From Sphingomonas tagetis (GTDB taxonomy: Bacteria; Pseudomonadota; Alphaproteobacteria; Sphingomonadales; Sphingomonadaceae), in the NCBI RefSeq assembly GCF_024211275.1, contig NZ_JAMLDX010000001.1, positions 62,001 to 126,000 on the forward strand: a stretch of 64,000 nt of DNA, read 5' to 3'. Each line of letters begins with the position of its first letter. Position 1 is the first letter of the stretch. The notes below the pieces were generated by a model. It did not search any database, was not told where the DNA came from, and saw nothing but the letters and a program-made list of their open reading frames with translations. Position numbers and translations under genes: made by a program. Shown piece by piece: positions 1 through 9,814 of this stretch.

Positions 1-153
1 CAGGATGCCGAGCAGCGGGGTCAGCCAGCCGATTTTGACCGGCTTGGCGTTGCGCTTGAGCTTGAGTGCCCGGGCGAACCCGCCCAGCACCTCGGCAATG
101 GCGAGCCCGAGCAGCAGGCCATAGACCGCGAAGACGAGTTCGAACGACGACAT
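1..153 (-). CDS. Membrane protein of unknown function (N-terminal part only)
   Basis: The gene starts with ATG at 153-151 and runs off the window's left edge, so only 51 codons are visible. The start is preceded by a purine-rich AAAGGGGGG stretch that can serve as ribosome binding site. Residues 6-27 form a hydrophobic helix (LVFAVYGLLLGLAIAEVLGG) followed by a basic segment rich in Lys and Arg, which suggests an inner-membrane protein with the N-terminus outside. It begins only 18 bases after the rsmD stop and is probably in the same transcript. The family cannot be named from this fragment. Confidence 0.7.
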   Translation of the reverse strand, partial: MSSFELVFAVYGLLLGLAIAEVLGGFARALKLKRNAKPVKIGWLTPLLGIL

Positions 154-171
154 TGGCCCCCCTTTGGGGCC

Positions 172-708
172 TCAGGCGGCCCGCAGCAGCGTCAGCTTGG
201 CCTTGCCGTGGACTCGCTCCGCATCGACGGTAAAGCCCGCGACTTCAACGGCTTCCGCCTTGCCGGTCTCGATGCTGACCCAGGTTGCCGGCGAAGTCCA
301 GCCGAGCCGGGCGAGCTTGTCGAGCGCCACGCTGCCCGCCCCGGTGCCATAGGGCGGGTCCATGAGGATGAGGTCGAGCGGTTTCGCCGCTGGCCCCAAG
401 GCAAGGACGGAGGAAGCACGGATATCGGCCCGAACGCCCAGTTTCTCGGCATTGGCCCGCAGCGCATCGAGCGCCGCCCGGTCCTGCTCGACGAACAGGC
501 ACGACGCCGCCCCCCGGCTGAGCGCCTCGAAGCCGAGCGCGCCGGACCCGGCGAACAGGTCGGCAACGGCAAGCCCCTCGAAGCTGCCCACCCGGCTGGT
601 CAGCATCGAGAACAGCGCCTCTCTGGTGCGGTCGGCGGTAGGGCGGGTGGCGTCGCCCTTCGGCGCCACGAGCACGCGACCGCGCCACTGCCCGGCGATG
701 ATCCTCAT
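172..708 (-). CDS. rsmD: 16S rRNA (guanine(966)-N(2))-methyltransferase RsmD
   Basis: A 178-residue SAM-dependent methyltransferase that methylates G966 of 16S rRNA during assembly of the small ribosomal subunit. It begins with the typical MRIIAGQWRGR start, has the SAM-binding motif DLFAGSGALGFE at about 50-61, and the catalytic DPPY motif at 117-120. The length is normal for the family. Its ATG overlaps the TGA of the upstream pseudouridine synthase gene by 4 bases, so the two are translationally coupled, which fits a shared role in rRNA modification. Confidence 0.95.
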   Translation of the reverse strand: MRIIAGQWRGRVLVAPKGDATRPTADRTREALFSMLTSRVGSFEGLAVADLFAGSGALGFEALSRGAASCLFVEQDRAALDALRANAEKLGVRADIRASSVLALGPAAKPLDLILMDPPYGTGAGSVALDKLARLGWTSPATWVSIETGKAEAVEVAGFTVDAERVHGKAKLTLLRAA

Positions 709-1871
709 TTACGCGGACTCCGTGGGCCTTTGGGTGGTCCTTTGGCGAGCGGCCGCCGGTCGCCGGAACGGTAACGCCGCTTGGGCCGGTCGATCAGTTC
801 GCCGGCATCGTCGTCCCTGGCCGGGGCTGGTCGGGGCTTGCGGTTCGCGCCCCAGCCCTTCGGCCCCGCCTTCGGTTTCGCCTCGGGCCGGTGCGGCTTG
901 GCTTCCGGCTTCGCTGCAACGGCCTTCGCTGGTGGCCTGCCTGATGTGCGTTCGGGCCGCGCCGGGCGGGCGGTGCCGGTCGTCTTGGCCGCAACCTTGC
1001 GCCGATCGGCCCGATTGGACGGGGTAGTTTCTTCGACGGGCGCCGCCTCGGTCACCGCAACCCGCTCCGCCTTCGGTTTGCCCGACAACTGCAGGTTCGA
1101 CGCCGCCTTGCCGCCGCCCGGCCCGGCCAGCGCCTTGCGGAACAGGATCAGGTCGTGCTGCCGCACCTCGTCCGCCGCCGCGACCGGCATGTCGTCGAGC
1201 CGGAACGGGCCGTAGCGCGTGCGGATCAGCCGGCTGACCTTCAGCCCCAGATGCTCCAGCACGCGCCGCACCTCGCGGTTCTTGCCCTCGGTCAGCGTCA
1301 GCTCGATCCATACATTGGCGCCGGTCCGCCGCTCGAGATTGGCGTCGATCGGGCCGTATCGAACGCCGTCGATCTCGGTGCCGAGCATGAGGTCCTCAAG
1401 CTGTTCCTGGCTGACCTGGCCATAGGCACGGGCGCGGTAGCTGCGCTCGACCCCGGTGGCGGGCAGCTCGAGCTGGCGCTTGAGCTCGCCGTCGGTAGTC
1501 ATCAACAACAGGCCCTCGGTATTCAGATCGAGCCGTCCGACCGGCACCAGCCGGGGCAAGCCGGGCGGCAGTCGCGAATAGATGGTCGGCCGTCCGCGCG
1601 GGTCGCGTTCGGTGGTCAGCACGCCGGTCGGCTTGTGGAAGCGGAACAGCCGTGCGGGGGCGGCCGCGGCGACCGCTTCGCCATCGACCGTCACGCCGTT
1701 GAGCGAAGTCAGCGTGATCGCGGGGGTCGTCAGGACCTGACCGTCGAGCGCCACGCGGCCCTCAGCGATCATCCGTTCGACTTCGCGGCGCGACGCGATT
1801 CCGGCGCGCGCGAGCAGCTTCGCGATGCGGTGTTGTTGCCTGGACGGTTCGTTGGGTGATGACGCGGACAT
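705..1871 (-). CDS. RluB/RsuA-type rRNA pseudouridine synthase with long basic tail
   Basis: A 388-residue pseudouridine synthase. An S4 RNA-binding domain lies at about 14-62, followed by the synthase domain with the signature VGRLDLNTEGLL, in which D115 is the expected catalytic aspartate. From about residue 265 to the end the protein is a low-complexity tail rich in Lys, Pro, Ala and Arg, common in alphaproteobacterial members and probably RNA-binding. An ATG at 1964 is in frame, but the 31 extra residues do not look like the family; the start at 1871 puts the S4 domain near the N-terminus. It could target 23S (RluB) or 16S rRNA (RsuA). Confidence 0.9.
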   Translation of the reverse strand: MSASSPNEPSRQQHRIAKLLARAGIASRREVERMIAEGRVALDGQVLTTPAITLTSLNGVTVDGEAVAAAAPARLFRFHKPTGVLTTERDPRGRPTIYSRLPPGLPRLVPVGRLDLNTEGLLLMTTDGELKRQLELPATGVERSYRARAYGQVSQEQLEDLMLGTEIDGVRYGPIDANLERRTGANVWIELTLTEGKNREVRRVLEHLGLKVSRLIRTRYGPFRLDDMPVAAADEVRQHDLILFRKALAGPGGGKAASNLQLSGKPKAERVAVTEAAPVEETTPSNRADRRKVAAKTTGTARPARPERTSGRPPAKAVAAKPEAKPHRPEAKPKAGPKGWGANRKPRPAPARDDDAGELIDRPKRRYRSGDRRPLAKGPPKGPRSPRK

Positions 1872-1975
1872 TTGCGGCGCGATACAGGGGCAGACGGCAT
1901 GACGCAAAAAATCTTGCGCGACGGGAGCCGCAAGCCGTTCCATTGCGTTGTCGAAGCGTAACATGGCGGGTGCGA

Positions 1976-2407
1976 ATGGTGTTCGGGAGGAAAAAAAGGC
2001 GGATCACGCGGCTCCTCATTGTCGAGGACGAGCCCTTGGTCGCGTTCGACGCCGAGCATTTCCTGACCGAAGAAGGTTTCGTCGTGGTCGCCACCACGGA
2101 TTCGGTGGGCGAGGCGATCGGTCATATCATCGCGCCGGACAAGGTCGATCTGGTACTCGTCGATCTGGGCCTCGCCGACGGCAACGGCGCCGATGTCGCG
2201 CATGCCGCACGGGCCGAGGGTATCCCCGCGCTGCTGGTCACCGGCAAGCCGCCGCACGAGATCGAGGCGATCGCGCTCGGTTGCCTGTCCAAACCCTATC
2301 CGCAGCGCGACCTGCTCGCGGCGATTGCCGCGGTCGAGGCGCTGCTCGACGGAAAAACGCCGCGCCGGCTTCCGCCGAGCCTCAAGCTGTTCCAGTCCGC
2401 CGCCTGA
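1976..2407 (+). CDS. Single-domain response regulator
   Basis: A 143-residue protein made almost entirely of a CheY-like receiver domain. The acidic pair E17-D18 (LIVEDEP), the phosphoacceptor D63 (LVDLGLAD) and the conserved K106 (SKPY) are all present, so it should be phosphorylatable. There is no output domain. The chosen ATG at 1976 gives a short basic leader (FGRKKRR) before the first strand; upstream in-frame starts would run into the divergent pseudouridine synthase gene. No kinase lies beside it, so its partner is unknown. Proteins of this shape often act as phosphate sinks or in stress and cell-cycle relays. Confidence 0.85.
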   Translation: MVFGRKKRRITRLLIVEDEPLVAFDAEHFLTEEGFVVVATTDSVGEAIGHIIAPDKVDLVLVDLGLADGNGADVAHAARAEGIPALLVTGKPPHEIEAIALGCLSKPYPQRDLLAAIAAVEALLDGKTPRRLPPSLKLFQSAA

Positions 2408-2462
2408 GGGCTTTGCATCGGCGTTTTTGCCGCTAGGGTCGGCCCCTTCGAGGGAGGGCTGG

Positions 2463-3818
2463 ATGAGCGACGCGGCGGTAACGGAAGGCGGCGTGGAAGC
2501 GCGCAAGCGCAGCTTCGGCGAGGTCATGCTGCCTTATGTCCGGCCGCGCCCGCTCGCTGCGCTGCTGCTCGGCATTTCGAGCGGCTTTCCGCTCGCGCTG
2601 CTGCTCGGGACGATGACCTTCTGGCTGGCCAAGGTCGGCATCGACAAGAAGACGATTGGCTTCGCGGTCGGCCTGACGACGCCGTACACGCTCAAATTCC
2701 TGTGGGCGCCGCTGATCGACCGCATTCGCCTGCCGGTCCTCGCGGCGCTGTTCGGACAGCGCCGGGCGTGGCTGTTCCTGATCATGGCTTTGCTGTTCGG
2801 CGCGGTGTGGATGCTGGGTGCGAGCGATCCGCGCGACGGGCATATGGGGCCGTTCGCCGTCTGGGCGATCGTGGTGGCCTTCCTCGGCGCGACGCAGGAC
2901 ATTGTCATCGACGCGTATCGCATCGAGATCCTGCCGGAGGAGGAACTGTCGCACGGCACCGCCAACAATCAGTTCGGCTACCGGCTCGGTGCATTCGCGG
3001 CGGGCGTGGGCACCATTGCGCTGGCGTCGTCCGAAGGCTTCAATCTGGGCTGGGCGGCCGCTTATGGGCTGACTGGCTTCTGCATCATTCCCGGGATCAT
3101 CGCGGCCTTCTGGGCCGGCCCCGGGCTGCATGAGGCGGTCGTTCGGGACAAGTCCGCGCAGAGCTTTGGCGGGTGGCTGCAGGAGACGCTGGTCGGTCCG
3201 TTCAGCGAATTTTTCAGCCGCAAGGGCGCGGTGCTGATTCTGCTGTTCGTGCTGATCTACAAGCTTGGCGACGCGATGGGGCAGGTGATGCTCAATCCGA
3301 TGATCGTCGAGCTCGGCTTTTCCGACACCGAGTTCGTGGCGATCAACAAGCTGGTCGGTTTCTGGGGCCTGATCGTCGGCACCGCGCTGGCCGCGCCGCT
3401 GATGGCGTGGCTGGGTCTGGGGCGGTCGCTGTTCGTGTCGGGCGTGCTGATGATGGTCAGCAACCTGACCTTCGCGATGCTGGCGAGCCGCGGCCATGAC
3501 GTGACCTGGCTGACGATCGCGGTGACGACCGAGCAGGTGACCAGCGGCATGGGGCTGACGGTGTTCGTGACCTACCTCTCGGGCCTGTCCAATCTGGCCT
3601 ATACGGCGACTCAGTTCGCATTGCTTTCGTCGCTGGCGGCGGTGGGGCGGACCTGGCTGTCGAGCCCGGCGGGGATCGCGGCCGAGGCGCTGGGCTGGAC
3701 CGGCTTCTGGCTGCTGACCACACTGGTCGCATTGCCGGGGATGATCCTGCTGTGGATTTTGTGGCGCAAGGGGTTCGTGGTGGAGAGCGTTCGCAAGGCG
3801 CGATCAGGCGCCGTCTGA
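2463..3818 (+). CDS. ampG: AmpG-type muropeptide MFS permease
   Basis: A 451-residue, highly hydrophobic major facilitator with about 12 to 14 membrane segments. The N-terminal part carries the AmpG hallmarks: a GISSGFPLALL segment followed by a YTLKFLWAPLID motif at about 75-85. AmpG imports GlcNAc-anhydroMurNAc peptides from the periplasm for cell-wall recycling. The ATG at 2463 has a good GGAGGG site 5 bases upstream. It follows the response regulator by 55 bases. AmpG paralogues of uncertain substrate occur in alphaproteobacteria, so the family is firmer than the exact substrate. Confidence 0.88.
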   Translation: MSDAAVTEGGVEARKRSFGEVMLPYVRPRPLAALLLGISSGFPLALLLGTMTFWLAKVGIDKKTIGFAVGLTTPYTLKFLWAPLIDRIRLPVLAALFGQRRAWLFLIMALLFGAVWMLGASDPRDGHMGPFAVWAIVVAFLGATQDIVIDAYRIEILPEEELSHGTANNQFGYRLGAFAAGVGTIALASSEGFNLGWAAAYGLTGFCIIPGIIAAFWAGPGLHEAVVRDKSAQSFGGWLQETLVGPFSEFFSRKGAVLILLFVLIYKLGDAMGQVMLNPMIVELGFSDTEFVAINKLVGFWGLIVGTALAAPLMAWLGLGRSLFVSGVLMMVSNLTFAMLASRGHDVTWLTIAVTTEQVTSGMGLTVFVTYLSGLSNLAYTATQFALLSSLAAVGRTWLSSPAGIAAEALGWTGFWLLTTLVALPGMILLWILWRKGFVVESVRKARSGAV

Positions 3819-3821
3819 CAC

Positions 3822-3856
3822 GCAGGTTGACAAAGTTGACAGTTCCACAGGGGTGT
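3822..3856 (+). repeat. Dispersed repeat, copy A
   Basis: The segment has the core GTTGACAAAGTTGACAGTT followed by a C/G-rich end and TGTC. A near-identical element lies at 43235-43270 (core with one A to G change). Both sit in intergenic DNA, which suggests a small interspersed element present in more copies in the genome. Confidence 0.7.
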
Positions 3857-3948
3857 CAGCGGTTGTCGGTAAATCCCGTCTCGTCTGAATTTTTGCGTGA
3901 TCACAAGGTGTTACAGGCGATTTCCTCACGGGATCGCTGATCGGGCGG

Positions 3949-3961
3949 TTGACACTGTCAA
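3949..3961. promoter_or_regulatory. Palindrome TTGACA-C-TGTCAA between ampG and the next gene
   Basis: A perfect 6-bp inverted repeat with a single central base, in the 195-base gap between the convergent ends of ampG and the gene at 4014. It might be a protein-binding site or a decayed part of the neighbouring dispersed repeat. No gene starts beside it, so an operator role is doubtful. Confidence 0.3.
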
Positions 3962-4013
3962 AGAGCGGGCAGGGGCGACAGGAGCAGATCAAATCCTACA
4001 TTGCAATCGACGG

Positions 4014-4442
4014 TCAGGTGTCGAGCGGCAGGCCCAGATCGGCGAAGCTGCCCGCCAGCGCCGCGGCGGTGGCGAGAATGCCGTCCACCTGACGCGCGCC
4101 GAGCAGGTCGGCGAGCAGGACGCGGGCGCGGCCGGGGTCCGACATGCTGGCGGCGAGCAGGTCGAGCAGCGCGCTTTCATTGGGCGTCATCCTGGGGCAA
4201 CACCAGGGTGCGATCTGGATCGGGCCGGAGGCCGCGACCGACATCTCGGCCATCAGCGTGCGCAGCAACAGCAGCGGGCGGCGGAAGCCCTTGCCGAAGG
4301 CAGTGACGAAGGCGTGGGCGGTCGCCGCATCGCTCAGCCCGCCGGCGCCGATCTGGCGGATGCCGAACAGCAGCAGTCTTGCCCCGGGCGCTTCGGGTTG
4401 AAAGCGGGGCAGGGCTTGGCCGAGCGTGGCGATGGCGGTCAT
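4014..4442 (-). CDS. Small conserved protein, DUF6628-like, probably Fur-controlled
   Basis: A 142-residue protein that I associate, from memory, with the sphingomonad family DUF6628; no function is known. It is soluble-looking, with a central basic segment (FGKGFRRPLLLLRTL) and a conserved-looking APWCCPRM motif with paired cysteines at about 79-86, followed by a helical C-terminal half ending in FADLGLPLDT. The ATG at 4442 has GGAG 8 bases upstream. It is the last gene downstream of folC but has its own probable promoter, which overlaps a strong Fur-box match at 4488-4510. That points to an iron-related role, which is inference. Confidence 0.8.
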   Translation of the reverse strand: MTAIATLGQALPRFQPEAPGARLLLFGIRQIGAGGLSDAATAHAFVTAFGKGFRRPLLLLRTLMAEMSVAASGPIQIAPWCCPRMTPNESALLDLLAASMSDPGRARVLLADLLGARQVDGILATAAALAGSFADLGLPLDT

Positions 4443-4487
4443 GCGGCGGACTCCGGATTCGATTCGTCCTGCTATCCTGACATTCTG

Positions 4488-4510
4488 TTATTGATAGTCA
4501 ATCGCAATAA
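4488..4510 (-). promoter_or_regulatory. Probable Fur box overlapping a promoter
   Basis: Read on the minus strand the site is TTGCGATTGACTATCAATAA (with flanking TTA at the start). It matches 17 of 20 positions of the classic Fur-type sequence TTGCGAATGATTCTCAATAA as I recall it. TTGACT inside the box can act as a -35, with AGGATA 17 bases later as a -10. It lies 46-68 bases upstream of the ATG at 4442, between that gene and the folC stop. Confidence 0.65.
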
Positions 4511-4513
4511 GGG

Positions 4514-5839
4514 TCAATCCGGCAGTTCGCCGTTCGCCGCCAGCACTTCGCCGGCGAGATAGAGCGAGCCGAGGATCAGAACGACTGGGGCGGTCCTATT
4601 CGGATGCGCGTCGACTTGACGGAGCGCGTCTTCGATATGGCTGGCTGTTGCCGTTCGCGCGATCCCCGATGACTGAGCTGTAACCGCCAAGTCCGCCGGA
4701 TCGTGGTGCGCGTGGCCCGGTACTGGAACGGCGGTGAGCGAAGCGGCGAGGGGCGCAAAGGGCGCCAGCAGGCCGTGGGCGTCCTTGTTCGACAACATGC
4801 CCAGAATCAGATGCACCGGCCGCCCATGCGCCGCTTCGGCCAGTGCCGCGCTGACCGATCGCGCGGCGGCTTCGTTATGCCCGCCGTCGAGCCACAATTC
4901 GCAGCCAGCGGGCAGCAATGCCATCAGCGGTCCCGGCGAGAGCCGCTGCATGCGCGCGGGCCAGCGTGCGGTGGTCGCCGCGTTGTTCAAAGCGCTCGAC
5001 GGAATATCGAGGCGGCGCTGATGACGCAGTGCGGCGATGGCGAGCGCCAGATTGGCGGGCTGGTGCGGTCCGGCCAGTTTCGGCAGCGGCGTTTCCAGCT
5101 CGCCATCGGCATCGCGGTAACGCAGCCGGTCGTCGGCGACCGCGAAGTCCCATGCGGTTCCGCGGGCGTGGACGGGCGCGCCGGCCGCAGCGGCGACTTC
5201 GGCGATCCGTGCCGCTACCGGTGCGTCATAGGCCATCGTGACGAGCGGCACGCCGGGCTTGGCGATCCCGGCTTTCTCCGCAGCGATGGCTTCGGCGGTG
5301 TCGCCGAGGAACGACTGATGATCGATGCCGAGCTGGGCGATGGCGCAGACGGCAGGGGCGGGAACGACGTTGGTCGCGTCGAGCCGGCCGCCGAGTCCGA
5401 CTTCGATGACGCAGGCATCGGCGGGCGTGCGGTGAAAGGCGAGGAAGGCGGCGGCGGTGGTGACCTCGAAGAAGCTGGCCCCGATATCGCCGCCGGCGTC
5501 GAGCACTTCCTCGAGCAACTCGGCCAGCGCCGTGTCGCCGATCAGGTCGCCCGCGAGGCGGATGCGCTCGTTGAAGCGAACGAGGTGGGGGCTGGAATAG
5601 ACGTGCGCGGTCAGTCCCGATGCCTCGATCGCGGCGCGCAGGAAGGCGCAAGTCGAGCCCTTGCCGTTGGTGCCGGCGACGTGGAGCACGGGGGGCAGGG
5701 CGAGATGCGGGTCGCCGATGCGCGCGAGCAGGCGGGTGATGCGGTCGAGGCCCAGCACGTCTGCGCCGGGGCCGAGCGCCCAGAGGCGGTCGAGCTGGCG
5801 CTGGACGTTGGGATCGGTGGAGGTGGCGTGATCGGGCAT
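4514..5839 (-). CDS. folC: Bifunctional dihydrofolate/folylpolyglutamate synthase FolC
   Basis: A 441-residue Mur-ligase-like ATP-dependent enzyme that adds glutamate to dihydropteroate and to reduced folates in the cytoplasm. The nucleotide-binding motif VAGTNGKGST at 54-63 is diagnostic, followed by the YSSPHLVRFNERI segment typical of FolC. The length is usual. It is downstream of accD, with a 319-base repeat-rich gap between them. The accD-folC pairing is widespread in bacteria, so the two are probably still expressed together despite the gap. Confidence 0.95.
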   Translation of the reverse strand: MPDHATSTDPNVQRQLDRLWALGPGADVLGLDRITRLLARIGDPHLALPPVLHVAGTNGKGSTCAFLRAAIEASGLTAHVYSSPHLVRFNERIRLAGDLIGDTALAELLEEVLDAGGDIGASFFEVTTAAAFLAFHRTPADACVIEVGLGGRLDATNVVPAPAVCAIAQLGIDHQSFLGDTAEAIAAEKAGIAKPGVPLVTMAYDAPVAARIAEVAAAAGAPVHARGTAWDFAVADDRLRYRDADGELETPLPKLAGPHQPANLALAIAALRHQRRLDIPSSALNNAATTARWPARMQRLSPGPLMALLPAGCELWLDGGHNEAAARSVSAALAEAAHGRPVHLILGMLSNKDAHGLLAPFAPLAASLTAVPVPGHAHHDPADLAVTAQSSGIARTATASHIEDALRQVDAHPNRTAPVVLILGSLYLAGEVLAANGELPD

Positions 5840-5893
5840 GGTCAGACAGCGGCTGGTGCGTCGATGGGGTTAAGGCGCCTTGCCGCCTTGATC

Positions 5894-5998
5894 GTCATCC
5901 CGGCCTTGTGCCGGGATCCACGGTGCTTCGAGTGATGCGGTCGAGTTGATAGCGAAGCATTCGTGGCGCGGTGGATCCCGGCACAAGGCCGGGATGAC
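5894..5998. repeat. Perfect 28-bp inverted repeat, intergenic
   Basis: The arms are 5894-5921 and 5971-5998, beginning GTCATCCCGGCCTTGTGCC, identical over 28 bases and separated by 49 bases. The arms could form a very stable hairpin in mRNA from either strand. This is the common sphingomonad GTCATCCCGG...GGGATCCAC type of intergenic repeat. It lies in the 319-base gap (5840-6158) between folC and accD, which contains no gene. Confidence 0.85.
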
Positions 5999-6124
5999 CA
6001 TTGAGAGAAGTGGGATAGGGTGGCAGGTCGCGGCGCAACTTGACCGGGCGAGAAGCCGCGGTGGAGCTTGCCTGCGAATTCGGATAGCTCGCGTTCGGAC
6101 CTTGCCATGACTGCCCCACCCCAA

Positions 6125-6151
6125 CCCCTCCCCTGAAGGGGAGGGGCTTTT
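6125..6151. repeat. CCCCTCCCC-TGAA-GGGGAGGGG hairpin
   Basis: A perfect 9-bp stem with a TGAA loop and a run of four T on the plus strand. Both flanking genes run on the minus strand, where the stem is preceded by AAAAG and has no T-run after it, so it is not a classical terminator for accD. It may stabilise the 3' end of the accD message. It belongs to the short C-rich palindromic repeats seen between genes in this group. Confidence 0.7.
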
Positions 6152-6158
6152 AACAGAA

Positions 6159-7019
6159 TCAGGCCGCTTCCTTCTCGCCCACGAGCAGGCCGATCAGCTG
6201 GCCGAGCTTTTCGCGCAGCGCCTTGCGGTGGACGACCATGTCGATCAGGCCGTGTTCGAGATAATATTCGCTGGTCTGGAAATCGTCGGGCAGCTTTTCG
6301 CGGATCGTGCTCTCGATCACGCGGCGGCCGGTGAAGGCGAGCGTGGCCTTGGGCTCCGCGATCTGGACGTCGCCGAGCATGGCATAGGCGGCCATGACGC
6401 CACCCGAGGTCGGGTCGGTCAGCACGACGATATAGGGCAGGCCGGCATCGTGCAGCATCGAGATCGCGACGGTGCTGCGCGGCATCTGCATCAGGCTGAG
6501 AATGCCCTCCTGCATGCGCGCGCCGCCCGAGGCGGTAAAGACGATATAGGGGGCGCGGGCGCCGATCGCGGCCTCGACCCCGGCGATGAACGCTTCGCCG
6601 ACCGCCTGGCCCATCGATCCGCCCATGAAGGCGAAGTCCTGCACGCCGATCACCGCCTTGTGGCCGAAGATGCGGCCGCTGGCGTTGAGGAAGGCGTCCT
6701 GCTCGCCGGTCTGGCTGCGTGCGGCCTTGACGCGATCGGTATATTTCTTGGAGTCTCGGAATTTGAGCGGATCTTCCGCCACGCGCGGATTGGCGAGGAC
6801 GGTGTAGCTGCCGGGATCGAACAGCTGCTCGAACCGCGCGCGGCCGCCGATGCGCTCGTGATGGTCGCAGATCGGGCAGACGGACTGGTTTTCCTCCAGC
6901 TCCTTGCTGAAGACCATCTGCCCGCAACCCTTGCACTTGTGCCAGAGGTTGTCGGGCGTCTCCGCTTTGTTCGGGACGACGCGTGAGAGGACGTTGCGGA
7001 CGCGGGTGAGCCAGCTCAT
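6159..7019 (-). CDS. accD: Acetyl-CoA carboxylase carboxyltransferase subunit beta
   Basis: A 286-residue subunit that, with AccA, transfers the carboxyl group from biotin to acetyl-CoA to make malonyl-CoA for fatty acid synthesis. The N-terminal zinc ribbon is complete, with C29, C32, C48 and C51 (CKGC and CPIC). The crotonase-like core contains [12 protein letters not shown] at about 174-185 and the SGGVMAAYA segment. Its ATG overlaps the trpA stop by 4 bases, as in many alphaproteobacteria, so trpB-trpA-accD is one coupled unit. Confidence 0.97.
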   Translation of the reverse strand: MSWLTRVRNVLSRVVPNKAETPDNLWHKCKGCGQMVFSKELEENQSVCPICDHHERIGGRARFEQLFDPGSYTVLANPRVAEDPLKFRDSKKYTDRVKAARSQTGEQDAFLNASGRIFGHKAVIGVQDFAFMGGSMGQAVGEAFIAGVEAAIGARAPYIVFTASGGARMQEGILSLMQMPRSTVAISMLHDAGLPYIVVLTDPTSGGVMAAYAMLGDVQIAEPKATLAFTGRRVIESTIREKLPDDFQTSEYYLEHGLIDMVVHRKALREKLGQLIGLLVGEKEAA

Positions 7020-7812
7020 GCGGCGTGTTCCTTTGGCGCGGCGAGGGCCGCGGAGAGGGATTCGATATAGGCGCGGACGGCGGCGGGCGCATCTTCGCCG
7101 TGCTGCGCGATCTGGTCGATGATCGCCGAGCCGACGACCACGCCATCGGCGACGCGGCCGATCGCGGCGGCTTGTTCGGGCGTGCGGACGCCGAAGCCGA
7201 CCGCGACAGGCAGGTCGGTCGCGGCCTTGAGCCGGGCCACGGCGGATTCGATGCTGTCCTGCGCGGCTTGCTGGAGGCCGGTGATGCCGGCGACCGAGAC
7301 ATAATAGAGGAAGCCGCTGGCGCCTTCGAGCACGGCGGGCAACCGCGCGGCGTCGGTGGTGGGGGTGGCGAGGCGGATGACGGCGATGCCGTGCTCGCCG
7401 AAGGGAACGAGTTCCTGTGCTTCCTCGGGCGGTATGTCGACAATGATCGCGCCGTCGACACCGGCGTCCGCTGCGCTTTTCGCGAAGGCGGCGGGGGTGG
7501 GGCGGGTCATGGTGTTGGCGTAACCCATCAGCACCAGCGGGGTTTCCGGGTGGCGGTGGCGGAAGGCGGCGGCGATGGCGAGGACGTCGCTCGTGCGCGT
7601 GCCGCTGGCGAGGCTGCGCAGGTTGGCCGCCTGAATCGCCGGGCCGTCGGCCATCGGATCGGTGAACGGCATGCCGAGCTCGATCACGTCGGCGCCACCC
7701 TCGACCAGCGCGTCGAGGATCGCGGCGGTGTCGCCGTCACCGGCCGTGACGAAGGTCACGAGCGCCGCGCGGGATTGCGCACGGGCATTGGTGAAGGCGG
7801 TGGCGAGGCGGG

Positions 7813-7816
<4 letters not shown>
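7016..7816 (-). CDS. trpA: Tryptophan synthase alpha subunit
   Basis: A 266-residue TIM-barrel subunit that splits indole-3-glycerol phosphate to indole and glyceraldehyde 3-phosphate. The catalytic acids are present: E46 in [11 protein letters not shown] and D57 in MADGP. The glycine-rich phosphate-binding loop near the C-terminus is present as [10 protein letters not shown]. It overlaps trpB upstream and accD downstream, each by ATGA. It works in a complex with the TrpB protein encoded just before it. Confidence 0.97.
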
Positions 7817-9045
<1,229 letters not shown>

Positions 9046-9090
9046 CGTGAGGCGCGTTTAGGCGTGTCGGCGGCGCAGGCCAAGCCTTCG

Positions 9091-9729
9091 TTACAGCGCG
9101 GCGACCGTCTTGAGGAACGCGGCGATCTTCACCGTATCCTTGATGCCGGGCGCGGATTCGATGCCGGACGAGACATCGACCAGTTTTGCGCCGGAAACCT
9201 GCACCGCCTCGGCGACATTCTCCGCGTCGAGCCCGCCCGACAGCGCCCACGGCAACGGATGTGCGAAGCCCTGGAGCAGCGTCCAGTCGAAGCGGAGCCC
9301 CATGCCGCCGGGGAGCTTGGCGTCCTCGGGCACCTTGGCGTCGTAGAGCACGCGCTGCACCGCGCCGCGCAGGGCGTTGACGCCGTCGAGGTCGGCGCGG
9401 GTCTTGACCGCGACCGCGCCCCATACCGGCAACCGCGTCTGCCGGCCGATTTCCGCCGCGCGCTCGGGCGTGACGCGGTGGAGCTGGATCGCGTCGAGCC
9501 GGGTGGCGCGGATCGCCTGATCGAGCAGCGAGTCGGCGGGATCGACGAACACGCCGACTTTACCGACTTGGCGCGGGACGCGTCCGGCGAGCGCGCCGGC
9601 CTGTTCGAACGTCACATGGCGCGGAGAGGGCGGGAAGAAGACGAAGCCGACATGGCTGGCGCCGCCAGCGATCGCCGCGTCGAGCGTTTCGGCGGTCGAA
9701 AGGCCGCAGATCTTGGCGGTGACGGTCAC
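9091..9729 (-). CDS. trpF: Phosphoribosylanthranilate isomerase
   Basis: A 212-residue TIM-barrel enzyme for the third step of tryptophan synthesis. The catalytic cysteine lies in AKICGLS near the N-terminus, and the conserved aspartate in the GVFVDP segment. The GTG at 9729 is chosen because it has an AGGAG site about 8 bases upstream and places AKICG at the usual position; an in-frame ATG at 9771 would add 14 residues with no family likeness. It precedes trpB. Confidence 0.93.
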   Translation of the reverse strand: MTVTAKICGLSTAETLDAAIAGGASHVGFVFFPPSPRHVTFEQAGALAGRVPRQVGKVGVFVDPADSLLDQAIRATRLDAIQLHRVTPERAAEIGRQTRLPVWGAVAVKTRADLDGVNALRGAVQRVLYDAKVPEDAKLPGGMGLRFDWTLLQGFAHPLPWALSGGLDAENVAEAVQVSGAKLVDVSSGIESAPGIKDTVKIAAFLKTVAAL

Positions 9730-9814
9730 GCGTTGCTCTCCTGCGGACCAGCGCGCGGGGCGGGCGGTCACCGGTCCGCAGCGCTAGCCGTCCGGCCCCC
9801 GCAGGGCAAGCCGG

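Noticed and set aside
1962..1964. ATG at 1964 as start of the pseudouridine synthase
   Set aside because: The extra 31 residues lack family likeness and run across the region upstream of the divergent response regulator gene.
6125..6151. Rho-independent terminator of accD
   Set aside because: The T-run is on the strand opposite to accD transcription; it is listed as a repeat hairpin instead.
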